Source: JAAZNF01 sp964561025
Lineage (GTDB): Bacteria > Myxococcota > B64-G9
Direction: 5' to 3'
DNA: 30,697 nucleotides
Assembly: GCA_964561025.1 (NCBI GenBank)
Contig: CAZLNM010000059.1
Location: forward strand, 1-30,697
Part shown: positions 1 through 7,804 of the stretch, in pieces
How the letters are laid out: every line of letters begins with the position of its first letter
Position numbering within the stretch: the stretch's first letter is position 1
Position numbers and translations under genes: made by a program
The notes under the pieces: model-generated
Told to the model about the DNA's origin: nothing
Database searches by the model: none
What the model saw: only the letters and a program-made list of their open reading frames with translations

Positions 1-1431
1 CACTCCATGGTGGTCGGCCTGAAGATCGGCGCCCAAAAGAACGGGGAGCTGGCCGCGGTGGACCTGCGGGTGCTGTCGAACACCGGGGCCTACGGCTCGC
101 ACGCCCTCACCGTGTCCTGCAACTGCGGCTCCAAGGTACTGCCGCTGTACCGCTGGCCCCACATCCGCTTCACGGCGGACGCGGTGTACACCAACCTGCC
201 GGTGGCCGGGGCCTACCGGGGGTACGGCGCCACCCAGGCGGCCTTCGCCATGGAGTCCCTGATGGACGAGCTGGCGCGCCGCCTGGGTTGCGACCCCATC
301 GAGCTGCGCCGCCGGCACGCCATCCGCAAGGGAGAGACCTCGCCCATCTTCCGCGCCCTGGGCGAAGGCTCCGAGGGCGTGGAGCAGAGCATCGGCTCCA
401 CCGGGCTGGAGCGTTGCCTCAAGCTCGGGGCCCGGGCCATCGGCTGGAAGAAGAAGTGGGGCAACGCCCGCTGGCACGCGCCGCAAGGGGCCCTGCGCCG
501 CGGCATCGGCATGTGCGCGCTCATGCAGGGCTCCAGCATCCCCCAGGTGGACATGGGCGGAGCCTTCCTCAAGCTCAACGAGGACGGGTCGTTCAACCTG
601 CTGGTGGGCGCTACCGATCTGGGCACGGGCTCGGACACCGTGCTGGCCCAGGTGGCGGCCGAGGTGCTGGGAGTGAACGTGGAGCAGATCGTGGTGACCA
701 GCTCGGACACCGATCTCACGCCCTTCGACGTGGGGGCCTACGCTTCCAGCACCACTTACCTGTCGGGGATGGCCGTGCGCAAAGCCGCCGAGAACGCCGC
801 GGCCCAGATCCGCAAGGTGGCCGCCCGCTTGCTTTCCGCCAAGGCCTCCGAGATCCGGCTGGAGAATGGCTCGGCCGTGGCCCCGGGGGGAAAGTCGGTG
901 ACCCTCGCCCGCGTCGCCTGTCACAGCCTGTACGAGCACGACCAGCAGCAGATCGCCGGGTTCGCCTCCCACATCTCCGAGAAGAGCCCGCCGCCATTCT
1001 CGGCCCATTTCGCCGAGGTGGTGGTCGACACCGAGACCGGCCTGGTGAAGGTCGAAAAATACGTGGCCGCGGTGGACTGCGGCACGGCCATCAACCCCCA
1101 GCTGGCCGAGGGGCAGACCGAGGGCGCGGTGCTGAACGGCATCTCCTACGCCCTGTGCGAGGAGTACCTGTTCACCGAGCAGGGGCGCATGCGCAACGAC
1201 AGCTTCCGCGAGTACAAGATCTTCTGCACCCGGGACGTGCCGCAGCTCACCACCATCCTGGTCCCGACCTACGAGCCCACCGGCCCGTTCGGCGCGAAAA
1301 GCGTCTCCGAGATCGGCATCAACGGCCCGATGCCGGCCATCTCCAACGCCATCTTCGACGCCGTGGGCGTGCGCCTGCGCCAGGCGCCGTTCACACCCGA
1401 GCGGGTGCTCGAGGCGCTGCGCCGCGGCTAG
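1..1431 (+). CDS. Molybdenum hydroxylase (xanthine dehydrogenase/aldehyde oxidase family) large subunit, 3' part
   Basis: The frame is open from base 1, so the N-terminus lies outside the window; about 476 residues are visible. They correspond to the molybdopterin-cytosine-dinucleotide-binding half of the XDH family large subunit. Seen directly: AYRGYGATQ near bases 211-237 (family form RGFGGPQ, with the substrate-site Arg), a GATDLGTGSDT stretch near 607-640 resembling the family's GxxExGQG cofactor loop, GAYASSTTYLSG near 741-770, and GAKSVSEIG at 1291-1317. The Glu at 1309-1311 in that last motif aligns with the catalytic general-base Glu of GxKGVGE. Family members hydroxylate purines, aldehydes or N-heterocycles using water, passing electrons through 2Fe-2S clusters to FAD. 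The substrate cannot be told from this part. The partner FAD and FeS subunits or domains would lie upstream. glpD follows after 8 bases, suggesting co-transcription. Confidence 0.88.
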   Translation, partial: HSMVVGLKIGAQKNGELAAVDLRVLSNTGAYGSHALTVSCNCGSKVLPLYRWPHIRFTADAVYTNLPVAGAYRGYGATQAAFAMESLMDELARRLGCDPIELRRRHAIRKGETSPIFRALGEGSEGVEQSIGSTGLERCLKLGARAIGWKKKWGNARWHAPQGALRRGIGMCALMQGSSIPQVDMGGAFLKLNEDGSFNLLVGATDLGTGSDTVLAQVAAEVLGVNVEQIVVTSSDTDLTPFDVGAYASSTTYLSGMAVRKAAENAAAQIRKVAARLLSAKASEIRLENGSAVAPGGKSVTLARVACHSLYEHDQQQIAGFASHISEKSPPPFSAHFAEVVVDTETGLVKVEKYVAAVDCGTAINPQLAEGQTEGAVLNGISYALCEEYLFTEQGRMRNDSFREYKIFCTRDVPQLTTILVPTYEPTGPFGAKSVSEIGINGPMPAISNAIFDAVGVRLRQAPFTPERVLEALRRG

Positions 1432-1439
1432 AACGAGCC

Positions 1440-3131
1440 ATGCCGTCACCCATGCTGCGTGAACCCGACCGGCTGGAGAAGGAGCCCTTCGACCTGCTGA
1501 TCGTGGGCGGGGGCATCACCGGGGCGACGTTGGCCTGGGACGCGGCTTTACGCGGCTTGCGCGTGGCGCTTGTGGAGCGCGGGGATTTCGGCGGCGCCAC
1601 CACCTCGGCCACCAGCAAGTTGATCCACGGCGGGCTGCGCTACCTCAAGAACGGGGAGCTGGGGCTGGTGCGCGAGTCGCTGCGCGAGCGGCGCATCTTG
1701 CAGATGCTGGCGCCCCACCTGGTGCGCCCGCAGCCCTTCCTCATTCCGACCTACCGGCGGGGCAACCGGAAGACGATGATCCGGGCGGGCATGCTGCTGT
1801 ACGGCGCGCTCTCCTGGGACCGGGGCCGGCTGGCCGACCCGGAGCAGCGCCTGCCCGGCCACCGCATGCTGGACCCCGCGGCCACCATGGCCGCCGAGCC
1901 AGTGATCGGCGGGGAAGGGCTCACCGGGGGCGCCCGCTACTACGATTGCCGGTGCGAGCCCGAGCGGCTGTGCCTGGAGTTCATCCGCGGCGCCGCGTCG
2001 CGCGGGGCGCTGGTCCTCAACTATTGCCCGGTGACCGCGCTCCAGCTCTCCCAGGGGCGGGTGTCCGCGGTCGAGGTGTTGGATCGATTGGAGGGACGCC
2101 GGCGCGAGGTCCGGGCCGCGGCGGTGGTGAACGCCGCGGGGCCGTGGGCCGACAGCCTGGACGCGCTGGCCGGCCTTTCGGAGGCGGTGGCGCTGCGCCG
2201 CTCCAAGGGCATCCACCTGGTCACCCGCCCACTGACCCGCGAGCACGCCCTGGTGCTGCGCACCCGGGCGGGCCGCCACTTCTTCGTCATCCCCTGGCGC
2301 GCGCGCTCGCTCATCGGCACCACCGACAGCGAGTTTACGGATTCGCCCGACCGGTTCGCGGTGAGCGACGCCGACGAGGCGGAGTTCTTGGCCGAGGTGA
2401 ACGAAGCCCTGCCGCGCGCCGGGCTTCGCGCCGAGGACGTGGTCTATCGCTACGGCGGCATGCGCCCGCTGGTGGACCAGGAGACCTCGGTGTACCAGGC
2501 CTCCCGCCGCTACGAGATCCTGGATTACCGCAAGCGAGGTTGCGCCGGGCTGTTCTCGGTGGTGGGCGGCAAGTACACCACCAGCCGCAACCTGGCGCGA
2601 AAGGTGCTCGATCGGGTCATGGCCTACCTGGGGCGGCCCAAGGTCTCGTGTGTCACCGCGCTCGAGCCCTTGCCCGGGACGCCGCGAGTGCCACTGACCG
2701 AACTGCGGCGGCAACTGTTGGATCAATACGCCCGCCTCCCCGCCACGGCGGTCTCGGCCACCGTGGACGCCTATGGTAACGAGGCGCAGGCCGTGCTCGA
2801 ACTGCTCGCGCGCGACGAGGCGCTGGCCGAGCCCATCGGTGACGGAGGGGAGACCCTGGCGCACCTGGAAGTGGCCGTCCGCGACGAGATGGCCGTCAGC
2901 CTGTGCGACGTGCTGACCCGGCGTACCGGCGTCGGGAACCGCGCCCGCCTGAGCGAGAAAGATCTCGAAAAGAGCGCGGCCTTCGTGGCGCGGCGCTGTG
3001 GCTGGACGCCGGAGCGCACCCGGGCCGAGATGGATCTCTACCGGGACAAGACGCGGGGCATCCCAGACTCTCCCGCGCGCTTGGCTACGGAGCCGGGCGC
3101 TACTCCACCACGTTCATCGGGGGGATGTTGA
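1440..3131 (+). CDS. glpD: FAD-dependent glycerol-3-phosphate dehydrogenase
   Basis: 563 residues, the usual size for aerobic-type GlpD. It oxidises sn-glycerol 3-phosphate to dihydroxyacetone phosphate and passes electrons to quinone at the inner membrane. Seen: the FAD dinucleotide-binding loop GGGITG (residues 23-28), the GlpD signature around TSATSKLIHGGLRYL, IGTTDSEF in the mid-region, and GGKYTTSRNLA before the C-terminal DAO_C domain (EVAVRDEMAVSLCDVLTRRT). The ATG at 1440 is chosen because homology begins just after it; the same frame stays open upstream only as a shadow of the preceding gene, and the Shine-Dalgarno is weak. The gene lies 8 bases after the molybdenum hydroxylase. Its last 32 bases overlap the 3' end of the opposing gene at 3100-4302. 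No glpK or glpF is present in the window. Confidence 0.93.
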   Translation: MPSPMLREPDRLEKEPFDLLIVGGGITGATLAWDAALRGLRVALVERGDFGGATTSATSKLIHGGLRYLKNGELGLVRESLRERRILQMLAPHLVRPQPFLIPTYRRGNRKTMIRAGMLLYGALSWDRGRLADPEQRLPGHRMLDPAATMAAEPVIGGEGLTGGARYYDCRCEPERLCLEFIRGAASRGALVLNYCPVTALQLSQGRVSAVEVLDRLEGRRREVRAAAVVNAAGPWADSLDALAGLSEAVALRRSKGIHLVTRPLTREHALVLRTRAGRHFFVIPWRARSLIGTTDSEFTDSPDRFAVSDADEAEFLAEVNEALPRAGLRAEDVVYRYGGMRPLVDQETSVYQASRRYEILDYRKRGCAGLFSVVGGKYTTSRNLARKVLDRVMAYLGRPKVSCVTALEPLPGTPRVPLTELRRQLLDQYARLPATAVSATVDAYGNEAQAVLELLARDEALAEPIGDGGETLAHLEVAVRDEMAVSLCDVLTRRTGVGNRARLSEKDLEKSAAFVARRCGWTPERTRAEMDLYRDKTRGIPDSPARLATEPGATPPRSSGGC

Positions 3132-4302
3132 AAAGCCGCTTCACCGCGTCGTCGAAGTAGTCCGGCAGGTGGCGGTTCCACAGCTTGATGGGCAGTTCGC
3201 GCACCTCGGTCTGGGGGCTGATGCCGAAGGCGAACAGGTACTCCATCAGGTACTCCACGTTCTTGGCCAGGTAGCTACGGTACTCCTGGCGCAGGCGCTG
3301 CTCGATGATCCGGTCCTCGTGCATGCAGCGGCCGATCTCGCTCTCCAGCATCTCCTGGTAGCTGGAGATGATCACCTCGATGTTCACCGTGTCCTCGCCG
3401 CTCTGCACGAAGTCTACGAAGGCCCGGTTGGCCTGCTCCGCGTCCAGCCCCCGGCTGTGCATGAGGCGCAAAAAGGCCCCGCCGAGCGGCTGTTGCAACA
3501 GGCGGGCCTTGTCGGGCCGCAGGCGCACCAGGATGTTGGTGGCATTGTAGTGTCCGCGGTGCGGCTCGATCTCGACGATCTCGCAGTCCTGGCCCTGGCA
3601 CAGGCGGGACACCAGCGGCTCGGGGTCGGGATCCTCGCTGATCACCTTGATACCGGCCACGTCGTTGATGATGAGCTCGCCGTTCTCCTGGATGCGGCGC
3701 TTGTTGCGCAGGTCATCGATCAGCTTGCTCTCGGCCTTCTCGAACTCGCGGGCCATGTCCTCGGGCTGGGTGACCAGGCTCTCCCGCGGGATGCCCAGCC
3801 GGCGGGCGCGATCGTCGGCCAGGGCGTTGGCGCGCTCGCGGATGTTGGCGAAGATACGGTCGATGATGCGCCGGGCGCTCTTTTCGGCCAGGCGCCGCAC
3901 CCTTTTGATGCGATGGGAGCCCACGTACACGTCGCCGCAGGAGTAGGGAATGAAGTACAGGTGCGCCGAGAACGGCGTCTCGCGATAGTAGCGCTCGGGG
4001 TGCATGTGGTACTGCGACAGCATCTCCTCGATGCGGGCGTTGGTGTAGGGGGGCCGGACCACGATGGCGTCCTTGAGCTCGCCCTTGGTGTGCACCGGCC
4101 GTCCGACCAACGGCACTTCGGGGTGCGCGCCGGAGAACGCCTTGCGCGCGAAATCGGCCAGGTAGCGCGACACGAAGGCGTTGTTGAAAGCCACCAGGCT
4201 GGTGATGAGCCAGCCGTCCCCCGGACGGACGTCGTCGCACATCCAGCGGTAGATGGAATCGTGCAGCGTATCGCGGTGGAGGTAGCTGGTGATGCGGATC
4301 AT
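3100..4302 (-). CDS. Protein with RelA/SpoT-synthetase-like domain, function unproven
   Basis: 400 residues, no signal peptide or membrane segment. Residues about 190-340 follow the order of the (p)ppGpp synthetase fold. A basic helix (DDLRNKRRIQENG) comes first. Next is IINDVAGIKVI (211-221), like the DLAGIRVI strand with the Mg-binding Asp (here D214). Then HRGHYNATNILV (248-259) resembles the NGYRSLH loop with the G-stacking Tyr (here Y252). Last is VNIEVIISSYQEMLESEIG (306-324), resembling EIQIRTxxM..AE with E309 in place. The N-terminal 190 residues are unfamiliar and there is no HD hydrolase domain. The start ATG overlaps the stop of the upstream PDZ lipoprotein gene by four bases, so the two are probably translationally coupled. 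It may make or sense an alarmone, or be an unrelated nucleotidyltransferase-fold protein. The domain assignment is inference from motif order. Confidence 0.6.
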   Translation of the reverse strand: MIRITSYLHRDTLHDSIYRWMCDDVRPGDGWLITSLVAFNNAFVSRYLADFARKAFSGAHPEVPLVGRPVHTKGELKDAIVVRPPYTNARIEEMLSQYHMHPERYYRETPFSAHLYFIPYSCGDVYVGSHRIKRVRRLAEKSARRIIDRIFANIRERANALADDRARRLGIPRESLVTQPEDMAREFEKAESKLIDDLRNKRRIQENGELIINDVAGIKVISEDPDPEPLVSRLCQGQDCEIVEIEPHRGHYNATNILVRLRPDKARLLQQPLGGAFLRLMHSRGLDAEQANRAFVDFVQSGEDTVNIEVIISSYQEMLESEIGRCMHEDRIIEQRLRQEYRSYLAKNVEYLMEYLFAFGISPQTEVRELPIKLWNRHLPDYFDDAVKRLFNIPPMNVVE

Positions 4303-5462
4303 GGCTCGGGGGAGGTGTCCTCGGGGGTGCGGCTCTCCACGATGGCTCGCCAGCAAGAGGCGGCTTGGCGTTCGTCCAACGCGGCGGCGGAGAACGCCGC
4401 GGGAGAGGTCAAGGTGCCGGTGCTGAGGTCGAACCGCACCGGCTTTTGGGGGAAGGCGGCCAGCACCTCGCGGATGCGGCTCCAGGGCATGGCGAGCAAC
4501 GGTTCGTCGTTGAGTCGATCGAACTGCTGGCCGGGGCGTACGCCGGCGGCGGCCGCCGGGCCGTCGGCGCAGACTTGCTCCACCACGATGCGGCCCTCGG
4601 CTCCCAGGTAGCACAGGCTCATGCCCAGGCGAATTTCGGCATCGCTGGCCGCGCTGGAACATCCCTCGTGGGGCGCGGAGGTCTTCGAGAGCCGGCGCGC
4701 CTCGGCCGCCGGGCCGCAGCGCAACTCCACCCGCTCGAAGGCGACCTCGTCGCGGCCGCCGTAGCGCAGCAAGAGCTCGAGCGGCTTCTCCTGGCAGCGT
4801 TCCAGCCGGGAGATCTGCTCGCTGGCCACCAGCGTCCGCATCGGGACGCCGTCGATGAGGAGGATCAGGCCTTCTTCGCCGAGAGCCAGGCGGTCCAGGG
4901 GCGGGCCGATGACCCGCTCCAGGCGAATGCCCTCCTCGTCCGGTCCGAGCCGGGCGCCCAGGAGCTTCCCGGCGTGTTCCAGCGTGTCTTCCACGTTTCC
5001 CTGGGCGCGCTCGCGCGCCTCGTGCACCGCGGCGATGGCGGCGTCCACCTCGAAGATCTGATCCACGTCCAGTTCGTCGTGGTGCCGCGCGCGGAAGTCC
5101 TTCAGGCAACGCTCCCGCTCGTCCCGGCGCTCTCCGACCATGTGGCAGCAGCGATCGAATTCCCGGCGCAGCTCCCGCGCCCGGCGGTCGGCGGCCGTGG
5201 CCATCTGTTCGATCTTGTCACGGTCGGAGGCGGAGAGCTCCTGCGCGGCGGCGAACTCGGGATCGCTCTGCAGCCGCTGGAGCAGCTGCCGCCAGCAGGA
5301 CTGGCTCTGCTGGATCTTGTGGTCCTGGTTGAACTTGAGACACTCCCGCACCGACGGGTTCTGGTAGAAATGCGTCGGCTCGGGGCGGGGTCGAGGCGCG
5401 GTGGCGCAGGCCGCGAACAACAGGAGCGAGAGGCCCGCCGCCGGCCTCAGCGTTTGTGGCAT
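4299..5462 (-). CDS. Lipoprotein with coiled-coil region and C-terminal PDZ domain
   Basis: 387 residues from the ATG at 5462. An alternative in-frame GTG at 5474 exists, but GGAGG lies five bases before the ATG and includes part of that GTG context, so the ATG is preferred. The N-terminus (LSLLLFAAC, Cys19) is a lipoprotein signal peptide. Residues about 70-150 are highly charged and helical with several Cys (RCCHMVGERRDERERC). Residues about 265-350 look like a PDZ domain: LGMSLCYLG, then VEQVCADGPAAAAGVRPGQQFDRLNDEPL, the usual GxxAGxxxGDxIxxING pattern. No protease domain is present, so it is more likely a scaffold or adaptor in the periplasm. A second, weaker PDZ-like segment around LILLIDGVPMRTL may precede it. 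It is transcribed with the RelA/SpoT-like gene through an overlap at 4299-4302. Confidence 0.8.
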   Translation of the reverse strand: MPQTLRPAAGLSLLLFAACATAPRPRPEPTHFYQNPSVRECLKFNQDHKIQQSQSCWRQLLQRLQSDPEFAAAQELSASDRDKIEQMATAADRRARELRREFDRCCHMVGERRDERERCLKDFRARHHDELDVDQIFEVDAAIAAVHEARERAQGNVEDTLEHAGKLLGARLGPDEEGIRLERVIGPPLDRLALGEEGLILLIDGVPMRTLVASEQISRLERCQEKPLELLLRYGGRDEVAFERVELRCGPAAEARRLSKTSAPHEGCSSAASDAEIRLGMSLCYLGAEGRIVVEQVCADGPAAAAGVRPGQQFDRLNDEPLLAMPWSRIREVLAAFPQKPVRFDLSTGTLTSPAAFSAAALDERQAASCWRAIVESRTPEDTSPEP

Positions 5463-5500
5463 GACATCCTCCACAATCGGTGCTACCGTAAGCGGCGCAT

Positions 5501-5529
5501 ATGGTAGCCCGCCAAAAACCTGGAGTCAA
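5501..5529 (-). promoter_or_regulatory. Predicted sigma70 promoter for the PDZ lipoprotein operon
   Basis: On the minus strand, TTGACT (complement of 5524-5529) and TACCAT (complement of 5501-5506) are separated by 17 bases. Transcription would begin near 5494, giving a leader of about 30 bases with GGAGG before the ATG at 5462. The -35 element overlaps the Shine-Dalgarno of the divergent transglycosylase gene. Motif match only. Confidence 0.45.
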
Positions 5530-5533
5530 TCGA

Positions 5534-7216
5534 ATGGTTTTCGCCGGAGCGCTGGCGCTGGCCCTTTCCGGCGTGGGCGCACCGGGGTGGGCGGCGCCGG
5601 GGGGCGGAGAGGAGTATCTGCTTTCGCCGCCGGCCCAGGCCCCCGGGGAACGCCCGCCGAGCGGAATTTTGACCGACCTGCTCGAGCTCGAGGATGCCGC
5701 GGGGCTCGCCTTCCTGCTCGGAAACGATGGCGCCGCCGCCCGGCTGGTCGCCTTGCGCGATGCGCGGCGGAAGATCCTGCAACCGACCTTGGATGCGGAT
5801 CGGGAGTTGGCTGAGCTGGAAAACGCGCTGCAGGAGGTTTTCCTCGATGGGTTGGCGGACCGGGCGCGTCCCGCCAGCGAGGTGCGGCAGCTGGTGATGG
5901 CCCTGGAGCGGCGCCGGCTGCGCTCGGTGGTGCGCTCGTGGCTGCAGAGCCTGTTCCATTCGCGCAAGGTGTTCTTCATCGAGGACCTGGACGCGCTCCC
6001 CCGCGAGGCGCTTTTGGACCTGTGCCGGCAGGCGCGCTCGTTCGACGACTGGCAGGCGTTGTCGCCCGCGCGCTACCGGACGCTGCTGTCCGCCTGGCGC
6101 GACCGGGAGGTGCGCCGCCTGTTCGAGGAACGCGATCGGCGGCTACGCCTGGTGGGCGCGGTGCGGTTCGCCCCCGAGGATCTCTCGGAAGCCGATGGGC
6201 GCCTGTTGCGGCGCTACCAGGCCATGCTGCGCAACCTGCGCCTGCAGGTCCTGGACAACCGCAGCCTGCCGTTCCACGTCTACCGGTCGCTGGACGGGCT
6301 GCGCCGGGGCCTGCGCTACATGGAGACCATCCGGCAGGCCTGCGCCGCTACCGGCCTCGACCACCGCCTCATGACCCGGCTCTTCATCCAGGAGTCGGAG
6401 TTCATCCACCAGCGCATCTCCTGGGCCGGCGCCTTCTCCGTCGCCCAGTTCATGGACGTGGCCCTCAAGGACGTGTGGCAGTTCCGCGCCCAGATCGCCG
6501 GTTCCGCGGAGTTGCTGCGGGGCATCGAGTCTTTCGAAGACCTGCGGCGGGCGGTGATCGCCGATCCGCGCCAGGCCATCCGGGCCGCCTGCCTGTACTT
6601 TCGGCGCGTGCGCGACGGGGTGGTGCGGATCCTGGAGAAGGACGGCGCCGCGTCCGATCCGTCGCTGGCCACCTTGCTCGCGCTGGAGCTGTTCCGCTGG
6701 CAGGAGGGGGTGGCCGAGGGGGCCGCGCTGGACGCGGACCGCGAGATCGAACGCCTGGCGCTCGCCGAGCGAATGCTCGAGGCCCCGCCGGTCGCGGTCC
6801 CCGGCGCCCTGCCCGATCCCGCGGGTTGGCTATCGCGATGGATGGTTCGCGCCGCGGAGGACCTTACGCGCCTGCGTCTGACCGAGGAGGTGTTCCGGGG
6901 CCGGTTGGAACTGCTCCAGAGCGCCCTGGGGCTGGCCGCCTACAACTGCGGCCTGGGGCGCCTGGCGAGGTCCGACAAACAGCAGAAGGCGTTTTGCGGC
7001 CTGGCCTTTCCCATGCAGATTGCCGAGACTCGGGACTATGTCTCCAACATCCTGGCCGGCCTCGACGTATTGAAGCGCGCCGAGACGCTCGCCTCGGACA
7101 CCGCCCGCATGACCTACCACGAATTGATGGATCTCGCAGAGCAAGCTTGCCGCAAGACGGGCGAGAAGGCCTCCGTCTCGCCGGAGGAAGCCGCGGTCAC
7201 GCTGGATCAGAAGTAG
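5534..7216 (+). CDS. Divergent lytic transglycosylase (SLT-like domain), exported
   Basis: 560 residues. The ATG at 5534 is chosen for GGAG eight bases upstream and because it starts a good signal peptide (MVFAGALALALSGVGAPGWAAP); an in-frame ATG at 5501 would add 11 residues. The N-terminal ~260 residues are helical and unfamiliar. From about residue 275 there is an SLT-type transglycosylase core. RLFIQESEFIHQRISWAGAF carries the catalytic Glu (E287 in QES) and the position of the S-GA-GLMQ motif, here SWAGAFSVAQFM. AAYNCGLGRL (468-477) followed by ETRDYVSNILAG matches the family's AAYNAG...ETRxYVxxVL end. Such enzymes cleave peptidoglycan between MurNAc and GlcNAc, forming 1,6-anhydroMurNAc. 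The motifs are spread further apart than in small family members. Its 3' end overlaps the convergent gene by 10 bases. Confidence 0.78.
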   Translation: MVFAGALALALSGVGAPGWAAPGGGEEYLLSPPAQAPGERPPSGILTDLLELEDAAGLAFLLGNDGAAARLVALRDARRKILQPTLDADRELAELENALQEVFLDGLADRARPASEVRQLVMALERRRLRSVVRSWLQSLFHSRKVFFIEDLDALPREALLDLCRQARSFDDWQALSPARYRTLLSAWRDREVRRLFEERDRRLRLVGAVRFAPEDLSEADGRLLRRYQAMLRNLRLQVLDNRSLPFHVYRSLDGLRRGLRYMETIRQACAATGLDHRLMTRLFIQESEFIHQRISWAGAFSVAQFMDVALKDVWQFRAQIAGSAELLRGIESFEDLRRAVIADPRQAIRAACLYFRRVRDGVVRILEKDGAASDPSLATLLALELFRWQEGVAEGAALDADREIERLALAERMLEAPPVAVPGALPDPAGWLSRWMVRAAEDLTRLRLTEEVFRGRLELLQSALGLAAYNCGLGRLARSDKQQKAFCGLAFPMQIAETRDYVSNILAGLDVLKRAETLASDTARMTYHELMDLAEQACRKTGEKASVSPEEAAVTLDQK

Positions 7217-7713
7217 AAGCGAAACCCGATCGCCGCGTCCAGGTCGAACCAGAACGGGTCCGGGGCGATGAAGGCCATCACCGGGGCGACTTCCAGGAAG
7301 ATGTCGAAGGGATGGCGCAGGAAGATGAAATTGAGCCCGAAGGGCACCCGCACGCCCAGGCCCACGGCGTCGTAGTGGTGGTCATCGGCGTGGCGGTCCC
7401 AGAAGCCGAGTTTCGCGCCCAAGCCCATGTAGAACAAGAGCCGAAACGAGTCGCGCGGCGGCCCCATGATCTGGGCGGCGTGGTACTGGTAGTCCGCGAA
7501 CAACGCGAACCCGTTGTAGGGCCAGTAACCGAAGCCGATGGCGAACTGCAGCGCCGACTTGTTGTCGAGCCACAGTTTACCGTTGACGCCCGCCGGCTCG
7601 CCCAGGCTGATGCCCAGCCCGAAGGGTTTGCCCTCCGGCCCGCCGCCGGCCGCGGCCGGCGCCGCCGAAAGAATCACTGCCGCCAGGATTCCAATCGCAG
7701 TTACGGTTCGCAT
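7207..7713 (-). CDS. Small outer-membrane beta-barrel-like protein
   Basis: 168 residues with a clear signal peptide (MRTVTAIGILAAVILSAAPAAAGG). The mature part is a series of alternating aromatic strands (LQFAIGFGYWPYNGFALFADYQY, LLFYMGLGAKLGFW, AVGLGVRVPFGLNFIF, FDIFLEVAPVMAF) and ends in Phe (IGFRFYF), as BAM-assembled barrels usually do. Six to eight strands are plausible. The opening GLGISLGEPAGVNGKLWL recurs in small uncharacterised bacterial barrel proteins. No enzymatic motif is seen. No Shine-Dalgarno precedes the ATG, and a promoter-like -10 lies only six bases upstream (see promoter entry). It is convergent with the transglycosylase and divergent from the dsbD-like gene; a functional link to either is unproven. 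Confidence 0.75.
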   Translation of the reverse strand: MRTVTAIGILAAVILSAAPAAAGGGPEGKPFGLGISLGEPAGVNGKLWLDNKSALQFAIGFGYWPYNGFALFADYQYHAAQIMGPPRDSFRLLFYMGLGAKLGFWDRHADDHHYDAVGLGVRVPFGLNFIFLRHPFDIFLEVAPVMAFIAPDPFWFDLDAAIGFRFYF

Positions 7714-7719
7714 GCCCGG

Positions 7720-7748
7720 AGCATACACAACCGATCGCGAACAGGCAA
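7720..7748 (-). promoter_or_regulatory. Predicted promoter of the beta-barrel gene, possibly leaderless
   Basis: On the minus strand, TTGCCT (complement of 7743-7748) and TATGCT (complement of 7720-7725) are 17 bases apart, each matching four of six consensus bases. The start codon (7711-7713) begins seven bases beyond the -10, about where transcription should start. No ribosome binding site is visible, so the mRNA may be leaderless. Confidence 0.35.
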
Positions 7749-7754
7749 CCTGTT
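7740..7754. promoter_or_regulatory. Inverted repeat AACAGG-CAA-CCTGTT, possible operator
   Basis: Perfect 6-bp arms around a 3-base centre lie in the 91-base divergent region between the barrel gene and the dsbD-like gene. The repeat covers the predicted -35 of the leftward promoter, a usual position for a repressor site. No cognate regulator is evident in the window. Confidence 0.35.
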
Positions 7755-7771
7755 GCGGCTTCGCAGTACTT

Positions 7772-7788
7772 GAATCGGATGACGATTC
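7772..7788. repeat. Inverted repeat GAATCG-GATGA-CGATTC
   Basis: Perfect 6-bp arms with a 5-base loop lie 16 bases upstream of the dsbD-like start codon. It could be a second protein-binding site or a hairpin in the 5' leader. Its position upstream of a gene with a poor Shine-Dalgarno is the only context available. Confidence 0.3.
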
Positions 7789-7804
7789 GTTCCATCCTGC
7801 GGCC

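Noticed and set aside
288..1439. Open frame running into glpD from far upstream
   Set aside because: It is the third frame of the molybdenum hydroxylase gene; its translation is Arg/Pro/Gly-rich without motifs, and GlpD homology starts only after 1440.
2998..4611. Plus-strand open frame antisense to the RelA/SpoT-like gene
   Set aside because: No motifs and biased composition; the minus-strand reading has coherent motifs and a coupled start.
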